In this document: positions 27,568 to 36,437 of the stretch, in pieces | Layout of the letters: each line of letters opens with the position of its first letter | Numbering within the stretch: the first letter of the stretch is position 1 | Source: Roseococcus pinisoli | GTDB lineage: Bacteria > Pseudomonadota > Alphaproteobacteria > Acetobacterales > Acetobacteraceae | Direction: 5' to 3' | Length of the DNA: 64,000 nucleotides | NCBI RefSeq assembly: GCF_018413645.1 | Contig: NZ_JAHCDA010000004.1 | Span: 124,001 to 188,000, forward strand | Notes under the pieces: model-generated | Database searches by the model: none | Seen by the model: only the letters and a program-made list of their open reading frames with translations | What the model was told of the DNA's origin: nothing | Position numbers and translations under genes: made by a program

Positions 27568-28763
27568 GCCCCAACCTGCGACGACGCAGCTTCCTCCTCG
27601 GCCTCGGCGGCGCGCTGGCGCTGGGTGGCAGCCGGATGGCCCTCGCCGCCGGCCCGCCGGGCGAGAAGCGCCTCGTGGTCGTGCTGCTGCGCGGCGCCAT
27701 GGACGGGCTTTCGGCCGTGCCGGCCTATGGCGATCCCGCTTTCGCTGCGCTTCGCGGCCCCCTGGCCCTGCCGGAGCCCGGCCAGGAGGGCGGCGTGCTC
27801 GACCTCGGCGGGCGCTTCGGGATGCATCCTTCGCTGGCCAGGCTGCACGCCCTCTATGCCGCCAACCAGGCGCTGGTGCTGCACGCCATCGCCGGCCCCT
27901 GGCGCAGCCGCAGCCATTTCGAGGCGCAGGACCTGCTGGAAAGCGGCGCCACGCAACGCCTGCCCGATGGCTGGCTCAACCGCGCGCTCAGCGCGATGCC
28001 GCCCGAGCCGCCGGGTGCCGCGCGACGCGGCCTCGCGGCCGGGCTCGACGTGCCGCTGCTGCTGCGCGGCCCGGTGCGGGTCGGCAGCTTCGCGGCGCGG
28101 GCGCGCAACCGGCCCGACACCGAGACGCTGGCGCTGCTCGCGCGCTGGCACGCGGCCGACCCGCAGCTCGGCCCCGCCTTCGCGGAGGGGCTGCGGGCCC
28201 GCGGCTTCTCGGCCGAGGCGCTGGCCGGGCAGGCGCCGCCGCCGCGCGGCGTCAACGGCTTCCTCGTGCTGGCGGAATCCGTGGGGCGCCTGCTCGCCGA
28301 TCCGCGCGGGCCGCGCGTGGCGGCCATGGAGCTCGACGGCTGGGACACCCATGCGGCGCAGGCCCAGCGCCTGGGCAATACGCTGCGCGTGCTGGACGAA
28401 GGGCTGGACGCGCTGCGCGCCGGCCTCGGCCCCGCCTGGTCGCAGACGGCGGTGCTGGTGATGACCGAGTTCGGCCGCACCGCGCGCATCAACGGCACGC
28501 AGGGCACCGATCACGGCACCGCGGGCGCCGCCTTCGTGCTGGGCGGCGCGGTGCGCGGCGGCCGCGTGCTGACGGACTGGCCCGGCCTCGGCCCCGGCCG
28601 GCTCTTCGAGAACCGGGATCTGGCGGCGACGATGGATCTGCGCCGCGTCGCCAAAGGCCTTCTGGCGGATCACCTCGGGCTGGGGGCTGGCGCTCTCGCC
28701 CGCGCCTTCCCCGAGAGCGGCGACGCGCCGCCACTCCCGGACCTCGTCGACCGGTCGGCCTGA
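27564..28763 (+). CDS. DUF1501 family protein, copy 1
   Basis: 399 residues. A Tat-like signal (RRRSFLLGLGGALALGGSR) starts the protein, so it is exported folded, perhaps with a metal. The body resembles the sulfatase/phosphatase superfamily: LVVVLLRGAMDGLS near residue 35, VAAMELDGWDTHA near 252, VLVMTEFGRTARINGTQGTD near 296 with HGTAG. These match metal-site segments of that superfamily, but no activity is established. Coupled to the DUF1800 gene upstream. Confidence 0.92.
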   Translation: MSPNLRRRSFLLGLGGALALGGSRMALAAGPPGEKRLVVVLLRGAMDGLSAVPAYGDPAFAALRGPLALPEPGQEGGVLDLGGRFGMHPSLARLHALYAANQALVLHAIAGPWRSRSHFEAQDLLESGATQRLPDGWLNRALSAMPPEPPGAARRGLAAGLDVPLLLRGPVRVGSFAARARNRPDTETLALLARWHAADPQLGPAFAEGLRARGFSAEALAGQAPPPRGVNGFLVLAESVGRLLADPRGPRVAAMELDGWDTHAAQAQRLGNTLRVLDEGLDALRAGLGPAWSQTAVLVMTEFGRTARINGTQGTDHGTAGAAFVLGGAVRGGRVLTDWPGLGPGRLFENRDLAATMDLRRVAKGLLADHLGLGAGALARAFPESGDAPPLPDLVDRSA

Positions 28764-28841
28764 CGCGGCGCGACCGACGCGACAAAGCGTCTGCATTTCT
28801 GCGCATACTTTCCGGCGGCGGCCGTGCCATGTTTTTCCGCC

Positions 28842-30128
28842 ATGACGCTGCTCGCCGCCCATGCCGCGGTCCGCTTCGGTCTCGGCGCGCGCCCCGACAT
28901 GCCGGCGCCCGCCGATCCCGCAGCCTGGCTCACCGCCCAGATCGCCACCCTGCCGGAGCTGCCGGGGCCGGGGCTCGGCGAGATCCAGGCCGCGCTCCGC
29001 GCCCAGCGGCGCGACATCCGGCACCCCGGCGTGGGCGACATCCTGCGTACCGAATCCACGGCCTGGGCGACGCGCATGATCACCGCGCGCCGGCCCTTCG
29101 CCGAGCGCTGGGCGAATTTCTGGACCAACCACCTGACCGTGAGCCGCCGTGCCTTCCAGACCGCGGCCTGGCTCGGCCACTATCAGCGCACCGCCATCCG
29201 CCCCCATGCCTTCGGCCGCTTCGAGGAGCTGCTCCTCGCCGCCTACCGGCATCCGGCGATGCTGAGCTACCTCGACCAGACCAATTCCACCGGCCCCCGC
29301 AGCGTCATGGGCCGGCGCGGCCGCGGGCTGAACGAGAACCTCGCACGCGAATGCCTGGAGCTGCACACCGTCACGCCGGCCGGGCGCTACGCCCAGCGGG
29401 ACGTGACCGCCCTCGCCCGCCTGCTCACGGGCTGGTCCGCCGGCCGGGGCGAGCAGTTCCGCGAGGAGGACGGCTTTCTCTTCCGTGCGGAGGCGCATGA
29501 GCCCGGGCCGAAGCAGCTCCTGGGCCGCGACTTCCCCGAGGGCGAGGAGGGCGGCGCCGAGGCGCTGCGCTTCCTCGCGAACCATCCGGCCACCTATCGC
29601 GCGCTGGCGGCCAAGCTGGCGCGGCACTTCGTGGCCGACGCCCCGCCGCGCGCTTCCGTGACCTGGATCGAGGACGCACTGCGCAACAGCCGGGGCGACC
29701 TCTCCGTCGTCGCGCGCGCTCTCCTCGCCGAGCCGGAGGCGCAGCGGCCGCTGCGCAAGGTCCGCAGCGCGCAGGACTTCGCCATCGCGGTGCTGCGGGC
29801 CCTGGGCTTCGGCGCCGAAGCCGCGCCGGTGCTCCTGGCCACGCTCACGCGGCTGAATCAGTCCCTCTGGAACGCGCCCGCACCCGATGGCTGGTCCGAC
29901 GAGGCGGCCGAATGGGCGGCGCCGGAACAGCTCATGCGCCGGCTCGACTGGGCGGACGAGCTGGCGGGCCGCACGACGGCGGGCGGCGGGGCCGATCCCG
30001 GCGCCTTGGCCGATACCTTCCTCGGTGCCCTCGCGCGCGGCGATACCCTGGCCGTGATGCAGCGCGCCGGCTCGGCGCGGGACGCAATCGTGGTGCTGCT
30101 CGCCAGCCCGGAGGCGCAACGCCGATGA
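28842..30128 (+). CDS. DUF1800 family protein, copy 2
   Basis: 428 residues, clearly a paralog of the gene at 26278-27567, with roughly three-quarters of residues identical by eye in the core (ERWANFWTNHLTVSRRAF, GRGLNENLARECLELHTVT). The start is chosen to match copy 1 (MTLLAAHAAVRFGLG). Differences concentrate in the linker regions and the C-terminal 30 residues before the shared LLASPEAQRR ending. The stop again overlaps the following DUF1501 start. It lies 78 nt after copy 1 of DUF1501. Confidence 0.92.
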   Translation: MTLLAAHAAVRFGLGARPDMPAPADPAAWLTAQIATLPELPGPGLGEIQAALRAQRRDIRHPGVGDILRTESTAWATRMITARRPFAERWANFWTNHLTVSRRAFQTAAWLGHYQRTAIRPHAFGRFEELLLAAYRHPAMLSYLDQTNSTGPRSVMGRRGRGLNENLARECLELHTVTPAGRYAQRDVTALARLLTGWSAGRGEQFREEDGFLFRAEAHEPGPKQLLGRDFPEGEEGGAEALRFLANHPATYRALAAKLARHFVADAPPRASVTWIEDALRNSRGDLSVVARALLAEPEAQRPLRKVRSAQDFAIAVLRALGFGAEAAPVLLATLTRLNQSLWNAPAPDGWSDEAAEWAAPEQLMRRLDWADELAGRTTAGGGADPGALADTFLGALARGDTLAVMQRAGSARDAIVVLLASPEAQRR

Positions 30129-31318
30129 ACACGCCCCGCCGTTCCCTCCTGCTCGGCCTCGGCGGCGCGATGGTGGCGGGCCGCTCGCGCCTGGCCCTCG
30201 CCCAGGGCCCGGCGGGCGACCGGCGCCTCGTCGTGGTGCTGCTGCGCGGCGCGCTCGACGGGCTGGCGGCCGTCGCGCCCTATGGCGATGCGGATTTTGC
30301 CGCCCTGCGTGGGCGCCATGCCCCGCCCGAACCCGGGCAGGAAGGCGGCACGCTCGACCTCGGCGGCTTCTTCGGCCTGCATCCCGCTTTGCCGAAGCTG
30401 CATGCGCTGTACCGCGCCGACCAGGCGATGGTGCTGCACGCCATCGCGGGTCCCTGGCGCAGCCGGAGCCATTTCGAGGCGCAGGACTTCCTGGAATGCG
30501 GCGCGACGCAGCGTCTCTCGGATGGCTGGCTGAACCGCGCCCTGGCGACCTTGCCGCCCGAGCCGCCCGGCGCCGCGCGGCGCGGCCTGGCCCTGGGCAT
30601 CGACGTTCCGCTGCTGCTGCGGGGGCCGGCGCGCGTGGGCAGCTTCGCCTCGCGCAACCGCACGCGGCTGAACACGCCGCTTCTCGCCGCCCTCGCCCGG
30701 CTGCACCGCACCGACCCGCAGCTCGGCCCCGCCTTCGCCGAGGGGCTGCGCGCGCGCGGATTTTCCGCGGCCGTGCTCGCGGGCCAGGAGCCGCCACCGC
30801 CGGGCACCGGTAGCTTCGCCTCCCTGGCAGGATCGGCGGGGCGGCTTCTGGCCGATCCGCGCGGGCCGCGCGTCGCCGCGCTCGAGCTCGGCGGCTGGGA
30901 CACGCACGCGACTCAGGCCCCCCGGCTGATCGGCGAGCTCCGCGCGCTGGACGAAGGACTCGACGCGCTGCGCCTCGGCCTCGGCGAGGCCTGGTCGCAG
31001 ACGGCGGTGCTGGTGATGACCGAGTTCGGCCGCACCGCGCGCATCAACGGCACGCAGGGCACGGACCACGGCACGGCGGGCGTCGCCTTCCTGCTGGGCG
31101 GCGCGGTGCGCGGCGGCCGGGTGCTGGCCGACTGGCCGGGCGTCGCGCCCGGGCGGCTCTTCGAGAACCGGGACCTGGCGCCCACGCTGGACCTGCGGCG
31201 TGTGGTGAAGGGGCTGCTCGCCGAGCATCTCGGCCTGAACGCGGCGGCGCTGCTGCGCGCCTTCCCCAATAGCCGCGACGCCGATCCGCTGCCGGGCCTG
31301 CTCACCGAGCCGGCCTGA
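30125..31318 (+). CDS. DUF1501 family protein, copy 2
   Basis: 397 residues, paralog of the gene at 27564-28763. Tat-type signal with PRRSLLLGLGGAM. The same metal-site-like segments occur (VVVLLRGALDGLA, LELGGWDTHA, VMTEFGRTARINGTQGTD, HGTAG). DNA is identical to copy 1 over 73 nt (30990-31062 against 28435-28507) although flanking DNA differs, which hints at conversion or strong constraint. The last 17 nt overlap the convergent uraH-like gene. Confidence 0.92.
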   Translation: MNTPRRSLLLGLGGAMVAGRSRLALAQGPAGDRRLVVVLLRGALDGLAAVAPYGDADFAALRGRHAPPEPGQEGGTLDLGGFFGLHPALPKLHALYRADQAMVLHAIAGPWRSRSHFEAQDFLECGATQRLSDGWLNRALATLPPEPPGAARRGLALGIDVPLLLRGPARVGSFASRNRTRLNTPLLAALARLHRTDPQLGPAFAEGLRARGFSAAVLAGQEPPPPGTGSFASLAGSAGRLLADPRGPRVAALELGGWDTHATQAPRLIGELRALDEGLDALRLGLGEAWSQTAVLVMTEFGRTARINGTQGTDHGTAGVAFLLGGAVRGGRVLADWPGVAPGRLFENRDLAPTLDLRRVVKGLLAEHLGLNAAALLRAFPNSRDADPLPGLLTEPA

Positions 31319-31667
31319 CCTCCGCATAGGTCGTGTAGCCATGCGGCGTGACCAGCAGCGCCACATGGCAGGGCGCGGCGGCGCCGAGGCCGAAGCCCAG
31401 GGTCACGCGATCGAGGAATGGGGGTTCCGGCAGGTCGAAGCCCTCCGCCCGGAAGTAATCCGCCACCCGGAAGACGAGCTCGTAGCGGCCGGGGCGGAAG
31501 TCGGTCTCCGGCAGCAGGCCGGCCGGCGCATGGCCGTCGGACCGGGTGATTCCCTCCGCGAGAAGGACGCGCCCCTCCTCCCCCTCCTGCCGGAACAGGC
31601 GAAAGCCCATCCCGGCGGCCGGGCGGCCCTGGGCCATGTCCAGAACATGCGTGGAAAGCCGGTCCAT
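31302..31667 (-). CDS. uraH: 5-hydroxyisourate hydrolase-like (transthyretin family) protein
   Basis: 121 residues. The N-terminal family signature LSTHVLDMAQGRPAAGM and the central TDFRPGRYELVF are present, as is the PCHVALLVTPHGYTTY strand near the end. These carry the family's two His and one Arg catalytic positions. HIU hydrolase opens 5-hydroxyisourate in urate breakdown. The usual C-terminal Tyr-Arg-Gly-Ser is missing: after GYTTY the protein ends AEVRPAR. The end overlaps the convergent DUF1501 gene by 17 nt. The catalytic competence is therefore uncertain. Divergent from the M20 amidohydrolase. Confidence 0.8.
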   Translation of the reverse strand: MDRLSTHVLDMAQGRPAAGMGFRLFRQEGEEGRVLLAEGITRSDGHAPAGLLPETDFRPGRYELVFRVADYFRAEGFDLPEPPFLDRVTLGFGLGAAAPCHVALLVTPHGYTTYAEVRPAR

Positions 31668-31761
31668 CCTCGTCCCCGTCAAGGAAATGCAAGGCTGACG
31701 CGCGCTCGCCCTCGCTGGCAAGGCTATAGGAGTTGTTCTAATTCCCGCGCAGGAGGCCCGC

Positions 31762-33042
31762 ATGCCCGATCCCGTTGCCCCGAACCTCGTCGCTGCCGTC
31801 AGCGAGGCGCGCCAATGGCAGCGCCTGATGGAGATGGGCGCGATCGGGGGCTTCTCCGACGCCGACGGCAATGAGGGCGTGAACCGCGCCTGCCTCACCG
31901 ACCTCGACCGCCAGGCGCGACGCCTGCTGATCTCCTGGGCCGAGGCGATCGGCCTCACGGCCAGCACCGACATCCTCGGCAACCTCTTCCTGCGGCACGA
32001 GGGCACGGATCCGACGCTCCCGCCCGTCGTCACCGGCAGCCACATGGACAGCCAGCCGCAGGGCGGGCGCTTCGACGGCATCTGGGGCGTGATCGCCGCC
32101 TTCGAGGCGGTGCAGGCGCTGCGCGAGGCGGGCATCGCCACGCGCCGGCCCGTCGAGGTCGTGGCCTGGACCAACGAGGAGGGCGGCCGCTACGCACCGG
32201 GCTGCATGGGCAGCATGGCCTATGCCGGCTACGCCCCGCCGACCACCTGGGACGCCGTGACCGACAAGGACGGCATCCGCTTCGGCGACGCGCTGGCCGA
32301 GCACCTGGCGCTGGAAGCCGACATCGCGCGCCGCCCGCTCGGCACCGTCGAGGGCACGGCGCCCTTCGCCTATGTCGAGGCGCATATCGAGCAGGGCCCG
32401 CGCCTCGAGGCCGAGGGTTTCGACATCGGCGTCGTCACCGGCATCCAGGGCAGCCGCTGGTTCCTGGTCGAGATCAACGGCAAGTCCGACCATGCGGGCA
32501 CCACGCCGCTCGGCCTCCGGCGCGACGCGGTGCAGGACATGCTGCGGGCGATCACCGCGCTGAACGCCCTGATGCACGACCCTTCCGACGTGCTGCGCTT
32601 CACCGTGGCCCATATCGAGGTCGAGCCGAACACGTCCAACAGCGTTGCCGCCGTCGCGCGCTTCACCATCGACTTCCGCCACCCGGACAATGCCGTGCTC
32701 CAGGCGCGCGGCAATGCCATCGAGGGCGTGATCCAGGCGGCGCTGAAGACCTGCACGGCCAAGGTGACCGAGCGCTTCCACGCCATCCCCACCGACTTCG
32801 CGCCGCTGGTGCCCGATGCGGTGGAGGGCGCCGCGCGCGCCCAGGGCCTGCGCGCCCTGCGGCTTCCCTCCGGCGCCTTCCACGACGCCCAGTTCATCCA
32901 CCCGCTATGTCCGACCGGCATGATCTTCGTGCCGTGCCGCGCCGGTGTCTCGCACCATCCCGCCGAATATGCGGAGCCCGGGGCCCTCGCGGCCGGGGCA
33001 AGGGTGCTGGCGCAGGTGCTGGCCGATCTGGCGAACCGATAG
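31762..33042 (+). CDS. M20 Zn-dependent amidohydrolase (allantoate amidohydrolase / N-carbamoyl-L-amino acid hydrolase type)
   Basis: 426 residues. Metal-site segments of the hydantoinase/carbamoylase family can be seen: GSHMDSQPQGGRFDG near residue 92, TNEEGGRYAPGCMGS near 137, VEAHIEQGPRLEAEG near 205 and the SHHPAE near the end. Substrate residues cannot separate ureidoglycine/allantoate from carbamoyl-amino acid use. The neighbouring HIU hydrolase-like gene favours ureide breakdown; a hydantoinase lies 10 kb away. GGAGG precedes ATG 31762. Confidence 0.9.
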   Translation: MPDPVAPNLVAAVSEARQWQRLMEMGAIGGFSDADGNEGVNRACLTDLDRQARRLLISWAEAIGLTASTDILGNLFLRHEGTDPTLPPVVTGSHMDSQPQGGRFDGIWGVIAAFEAVQALREAGIATRRPVEVVAWTNEEGGRYAPGCMGSMAYAGYAPPTTWDAVTDKDGIRFGDALAEHLALEADIARRPLGTVEGTAPFAYVEAHIEQGPRLEAEGFDIGVVTGIQGSRWFLVEINGKSDHAGTTPLGLRRDAVQDMLRAITALNALMHDPSDVLRFTVAHIEVEPNTSNSVAAVARFTIDFRHPDNAVLQARGNAIEGVIQAALKTCTAKVTERFHAIPTDFAPLVPDAVEGAARAQGLRALRLPSGAFHDAQFIHPLCPTGMIFVPCRAGVSHHPAEYAEPGALAAGARVLAQVLADLANR

Positions 33043-33050
33043 GCAGGATC

Positions 33051-34295
33051 ATGACCGACCAGTTCTCCCTCCCCAAGGACCGCATCCGCACGCTGCTGCT
33101 GGAGGGGATTTCCAGCACCGCCGTCGAGCTGCTGGGCCAGGACGGCTACAACAACATCGAGCGCGAGAAGAAGGCGCTCGAGGGCGCGGCGCTGAACGAG
33201 GCGATGCGCGGCATCCACATGCTGGGCATCCGCAGCCGCACCAACGTGACCGAGGAGGTGCTGAGCCACGCCGACCGGCTCATCGCCATCGGCTGCTTCT
33301 GCATCGGCACCAACCAGGTCGATCTCGACGCCGCCCGGCACCGCGGCATCCCGGTCTTCAACGCGCCCTTCAGCAACACGCGCTCCGTCGCCGAGCTCAC
33401 GCTCGGCGAGATCGTCATGCTGCTGCGCGGCATCTTCCCGAAGTCCACCGCCGCCCATGCCGGGCAGTGGGACAAGTCGGCCGACGGCTTCCGCGAGGTG
33501 CGCGGCCGCACCCTGGGCATCGTCGGCTACGGCAATATCGGCAGCCAGCTCTCCGTGCTCGCCGAGGCCTTCGGCATGCGGGTGATCTACTTCGACACGG
33601 CGACCAAGCTGCCCCACGGCAATGCCAGCCGCTGCGGCTCGCTGGACGAGCTGCTGCACTGGTCGGACGTGGTGACCGTGCACCTGCCCGAGACGCCGGC
33701 GACCATGAACCTCATGGGCGCCGAGCAGATCGCCAAGATGAAGCCGGGCAGCTTCCTCATCAACAATGCCCGCGGGACCATCGTGGACGTGCCCGCGCTG
33801 GCCGCGGCCCTGCGCGCCGGTCACCTGGCGGGCGCGGCGCTGGACGTCTTCCCCGAGGAGCCCAAGCGCAACGGCGACCCCTTCATCTCCCCGCTGCAGG
33901 GCATCGACAACGTGATCCTGACGCCGCACATCGGCGGCAGCACCGAGGAGGCGCAGTCGCGCATCGGCGAGGAGGTCGCGCGCAAGCTCGTCGACTATTC
34001 CGACACCGGCAGCACCGAGGGCGCGGTGAACTTCCCGCAGGTCGCGCTCCCGGCGCGCCCGACGGGCACGCGCTTCATGCACGTGCACCGCAACGCGCCC
34101 GGCGTTCTCGGCAATGTGAACCAGGTCTTCGCCAAGCGCGGCGTCAACATCGCCGGCCAGTACCTGCAGACCGACGGCGAGATCGGCTACGTCGTGGTCG
34201 ATGCCGGCGCGACGCGGGAGAGCGAGGCGATCCTCGCGGAGCTGCGGGCCCTGCCCCACACCATCCGGGCGCGGCTGCTCTACGAGCGGGACTGA
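33051..34295 (+). CDS. serA: D-3-phosphoglycerate dehydrogenase (ACT-domain type)
   Basis: 414 residues, close to the E. coli SerA length (410). It oxidises 3-phosphoglycerate in serine synthesis. NAD-binding loop GIVGYGNIGSQ near residue 158, the catalytic Arg in NNARGTIVD, Glu in DVFPEEP and His in TPHIGGSTEEAQ are all present. A C-terminal ACT domain (RFMHVHRNAPGVLGNVNQVF) suggests feedback by serine. It begins 8 nt after the amidohydrolase stop, an odd partner, so co-transcription may be accidental. SD-like GGCAGGA lies upstream. Confidence 0.92.
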   Translation: MTDQFSLPKDRIRTLLLEGISSTAVELLGQDGYNNIEREKKALEGAALNEAMRGIHMLGIRSRTNVTEEVLSHADRLIAIGCFCIGTNQVDLDAARHRGIPVFNAPFSNTRSVAELTLGEIVMLLRGIFPKSTAAHAGQWDKSADGFREVRGRTLGIVGYGNIGSQLSVLAEAFGMRVIYFDTATKLPHGNASRCGSLDELLHWSDVVTVHLPETPATMNLMGAEQIAKMKPGSFLINNARGTIVDVPALAAALRAGHLAGAALDVFPEEPKRNGDPFISPLQGIDNVILTPHIGGSTEEAQSRIGEEVARKLVDYSDTGSTEGAVNFPQVALPARPTGTRFMHVHRNAPGVLGNVNQVFAKRGVNIAGQYLQTDGEIGYVVVDAGATRESEAILAELRALPHTIRARLLYERD

Positions 34296-34317
34296 GCGGC
34301 GCCGGTCCGGCGCGGGA

Positions 34318-34638
34318 TCAGCGACGGAGGCGCCGGCGCCTCCGGAAGCGCCACCAGTCCTGCGCCGGCCCCAGCAGCAGCAGGGGCGAGGCCGCCAGCG
34401 TCAGCAGCGCGAAGACGGCCGACGCCTCCCGCGCACCGGAGGCGAAGGCCGCCACCGTCACGCCGGCAAGGCCGCCCACCACCAGCAAAGCCAGGGCGAA
34501 AAGTCCCAGAATCAACCGATGCCGCCCGGACAGCCATTCGGGCGGGGGCGGAAGCGTTTCTCGAGCCTCGCCGTCGCGCCCGACGTCGTAGGTCCTGCTG
34601 GGGTCTAGGCCGAAGGGCCTGTCGGAATCGGGCGGCAC
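34318..34638 (-). CDS. Small membrane protein of unknown function
   Basis: 106 residues. Two hydrophobic helices (LILGLFALALLVVGGLAGVTV at about 43-63 and ASAVFALLTLAASPLLLLG at about 71-89) are flanked by a polar N-terminal part and a very basic tail (RFRRRRRLRR). No family recognised. The basic tail suggests the C-terminus is cytoplasmic. It runs against serA with a 22-nt gap. Confidence 0.6.
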   Translation of the reverse strand: MPPDSDRPFGLDPSRTYDVGRDGEARETLPPPPEWLSGRHRLILGLFALALLVVGGLAGVTVAAFASGAREASAVFALLTLAASPLLLLGPAQDWWRFRRRRRLRR

Positions 34639-34750
34639 GGGGGCAGCTTCGTTTCACGGCCGAAGCGCTCGACCGCGAGGTTTCGCGAGGCGCCGGCCGG
34701 CGGTGATTCCGCGCGGCGGCGTCGGCCGGATCCTAGAGCATTTTCAAAGG

Positions 34751-34764
34751 GGGCGGAATCGCCC
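34751..34764 (-). terminator. Weak hairpin downstream of a small membrane protein gene
   Basis: GGGCG (34751-34755) pairs with CGCCC (34760-34764) across GAAT. On the minus strand the hairpin is followed by CCCTTTGAAAATGC, a poor T-run. It lies 13 nt after the stop of the gene at 34777-35079. Confidence 0.35.
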
Positions 34765-34776
34765 ACGAAAGCCCGC

Positions 34777-35079
34777 TTAGCGTCGCACCACGACGAAAAG
34801 CGGCCCGGGCTCGATCCCCATGCGGCGCAGGCGCCGGCGGCGCCACCACATCGAGACGCTGGCCACCAGCGCCGCGCCGATCACCACCGGCAGCAGCAGG
34901 CCGATGAAGAAGATCGCCAGGGCCACCAGCAGCAGGCCGCCCGCGACGAGGGCGATGAGAAGCGCAATCCGGCTCGTCCCCGCCAGCACGGCGTTGAGGC
35001 CGCTGGGGCGCGGCGGATCGCGGAACTCGCCCTCTGGCGTCATGTCCAGGACCGGGGGGCGATGCATAGGGTCGCTCAT
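34777..35079 (-). CDS. Small membrane protein of unknown function
   Basis: 100 residues. A polar N-terminus with LDMTPEGEFRDPPRPSG is followed by a long hydrophobic region of one or two helices (about residues 36-75, with ALLIALVAGGLLLVALAIFF) and a basic WWRRRRLRRMG stretch. Similar in layout to the neighbouring 106-residue protein, though sequence similarity is limited to the basic tail. Divergent from the otnK-like gene with 95 nt between starts. Confidence 0.65.
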   Translation of the reverse strand: MSDPMHRPPVLDMTPEGEFRDPPRPSGLNAVLAGTSRIALLIALVAGGLLLVALAIFFIGLLLPVVIGAALVASVSMWWRRRRLRRMGIEPGPLFVVVRR

Positions 35080-35174
35080 GCTGGCGATGTTGCCCTTCCT
35101 GGCCGGCGCTTCAACCCCCGTTTGCCGATGTTCCGCCCGCGTCCTAAATCCGGAAGGTCATTGGAGGGAACATC

Positions 35175-36437
35175 ATGCCGCTTCTCGGCTGCATCGCAGA
35201 CGACTTCACCGGGGCCACCGACCTCGCCAGCACCCTCGTCCGGCAGGGGATGAGCGCCGTCCAGGTCATCGGCGTGCCGGAGGGACCGCTGCCGGAGGCG
35301 GATGCCGTCATTATAGCGCTGAAGTCGCGCACCATTCCGGTGGCCGAGGCCGTCGCGCAGTCGCTGGCCGCCTGCGAGGCGCTGCTGGCGGCCGGCGCGA
35401 AGCAGTTCCTCTTCAAGTACTGCTCCACCTTCGACAGCACGGATGAGGGCAATATCGGCCCCGTGGCGGAGGCGCTGCTGAAGCGGCTCGACGGCGGCTT
35501 CGCCATCGCCTGCCCTGCCTTCCCGACCAACGGCCGCACCATCTACCAGGGCCACCTCTTCGTCGGCGGCGCGCTGCTGAACGAGAGCGGGATGGAGAAC
35601 CATCCGCTGACGCCCATGCGCGACGCCAACCTGGTGCGCGTCCTCGGCCGGCAGACGGAGGGCAGCGTGGGCCTGCTGCCCTTCGGCGTGGTGGAACGGG
35701 GCACGGGCGCGATCCGTGCCGAGGTGACCAGGCTGCGCGAGGGCGGGCGCCGCTTCGCGATCGCCGACGCCATCACCGACGCGCATCTCATGGCGCTCGG
35801 CGAGGCCTGCGCGAACCATGCGCTGATCACCGGCGGCTCGGGCATCGCCATGGGCCTGCCGGAGAATTTCCGCCGTTCCGGCCTGCTGCCGGCGCGCGGC
35901 GATGCGGGCGCGCTTCCCGAGGTGGGTGGTCTCGCCGCCGTCATCGCCGGCTCCTGCTCGCGCGCGACGCTCGGACAGATCGGCGTGGCGCGCGATCATG
36001 TGCCGACGCTGGAGCTCGACGCGCTGGCGACGCCGGACGCCGCCGCCCTCGCCCGCCAGGCGAAGGAATGGATGGCGGACAAGCTCTCGGCCGACCGCCC
36101 CGTCGTGATCGCCGCTTCCGCGCCGCCCGATCGCGTGGAGGCGCTGCAGAAGAAGCTGGGCCGCGACGCGGCGGGCGCCCTGGTGGAGGAAGCCATGGCG
36201 GAGATCGCCGACGCGCTGGTCGCCGCCGGCGTGCGGCGCCTCGTCGTCGCGGGCGGCGAGACCTCGGGCTCGGTGGTGCAGCGCCTCGGCGTGCGCAGCC
36301 TGCGCATCGGGGCCGAGATCGATCCAGGCGTGCCCTGGACGCATGCGACGCCGGACAGCGCGCCGGAGGGCATGCTGCTGGCGCTCAAGAGCGGCAATTT
36401 CGGCGCGCGCGACTTCTTCCTGAAGGCCTTCCAGTGA
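35175..36437 (+). CDS. otnK: Four-carbon acid sugar kinase (3-oxo-tetronate kinase type)
   Basis: 420 residues of the DUF1537/SBD family. It phosphorylates 3-oxo-tetronate at O4 in the breakdown of four-carbon acid sugars. N-terminal GCIADDFTGATDLASTLV is the family signature; FKYCSTFDSTDEGNIGPVAEAL, CPAFPTNGRTIYQGHLFV and the C-terminal VVAGGETSGSVVQRLG nucleotide-binding segment are present. Followed with a GTGA overlap by the matching aldolase-type decarboxylase, the normal otnK-otnC order. The dehydrogenase of the pathway is not adjacent. Confidence 0.92.
   Translation: MPLLGCIADDFTGATDLASTLVRQGMSAVQVIGVPEGPLPEADAVIIALKSRTIPVAEAVAQSLAACEALLAAGAKQFLFKYCSTFDSTDEGNIGPVAEALLKRLDGGFAIACPAFPTNGRTIYQGHLFVGGALLNESGMENHPLTPMRDANLVRVLGRQTEGSVGLLPFGVVERGTGAIRAEVTRLREGGRRFAIADAITDAHLMALGEACANHALITGGSGIAMGLPENFRRSGLLPARGDAGALPEVGGLAAVIAGSCSRATLGQIGVARDHVPTLELDALATPDAAALARQAKEWMADKLSADRPVVIAASAPPDRVEALQKKLGRDAAGALVEEAMAEIADALVAAGVRRLVVAGGETSGSVVQRLGVRSLRIGAEIDPGVPWTHATPDSAPEGMLLALKSGNFGARDFFLKAFQ

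Noticed and set aside
27216-30797. A minus-strand frame of about 1190 codons across the DUF1800-DUF1501 units
   Set aside because: Arg/Ala/Gly-rich antisense shadow; the plus-strand genes have clear families and coupled starts.
34735-34745. CTAGAGCATTTTC-like string before the small membrane gene, resembling intergenic repeat elements of some alphaproteobacteria
   Set aside because: Only a single copy is visible in the window, so a repeat element cannot be supported.
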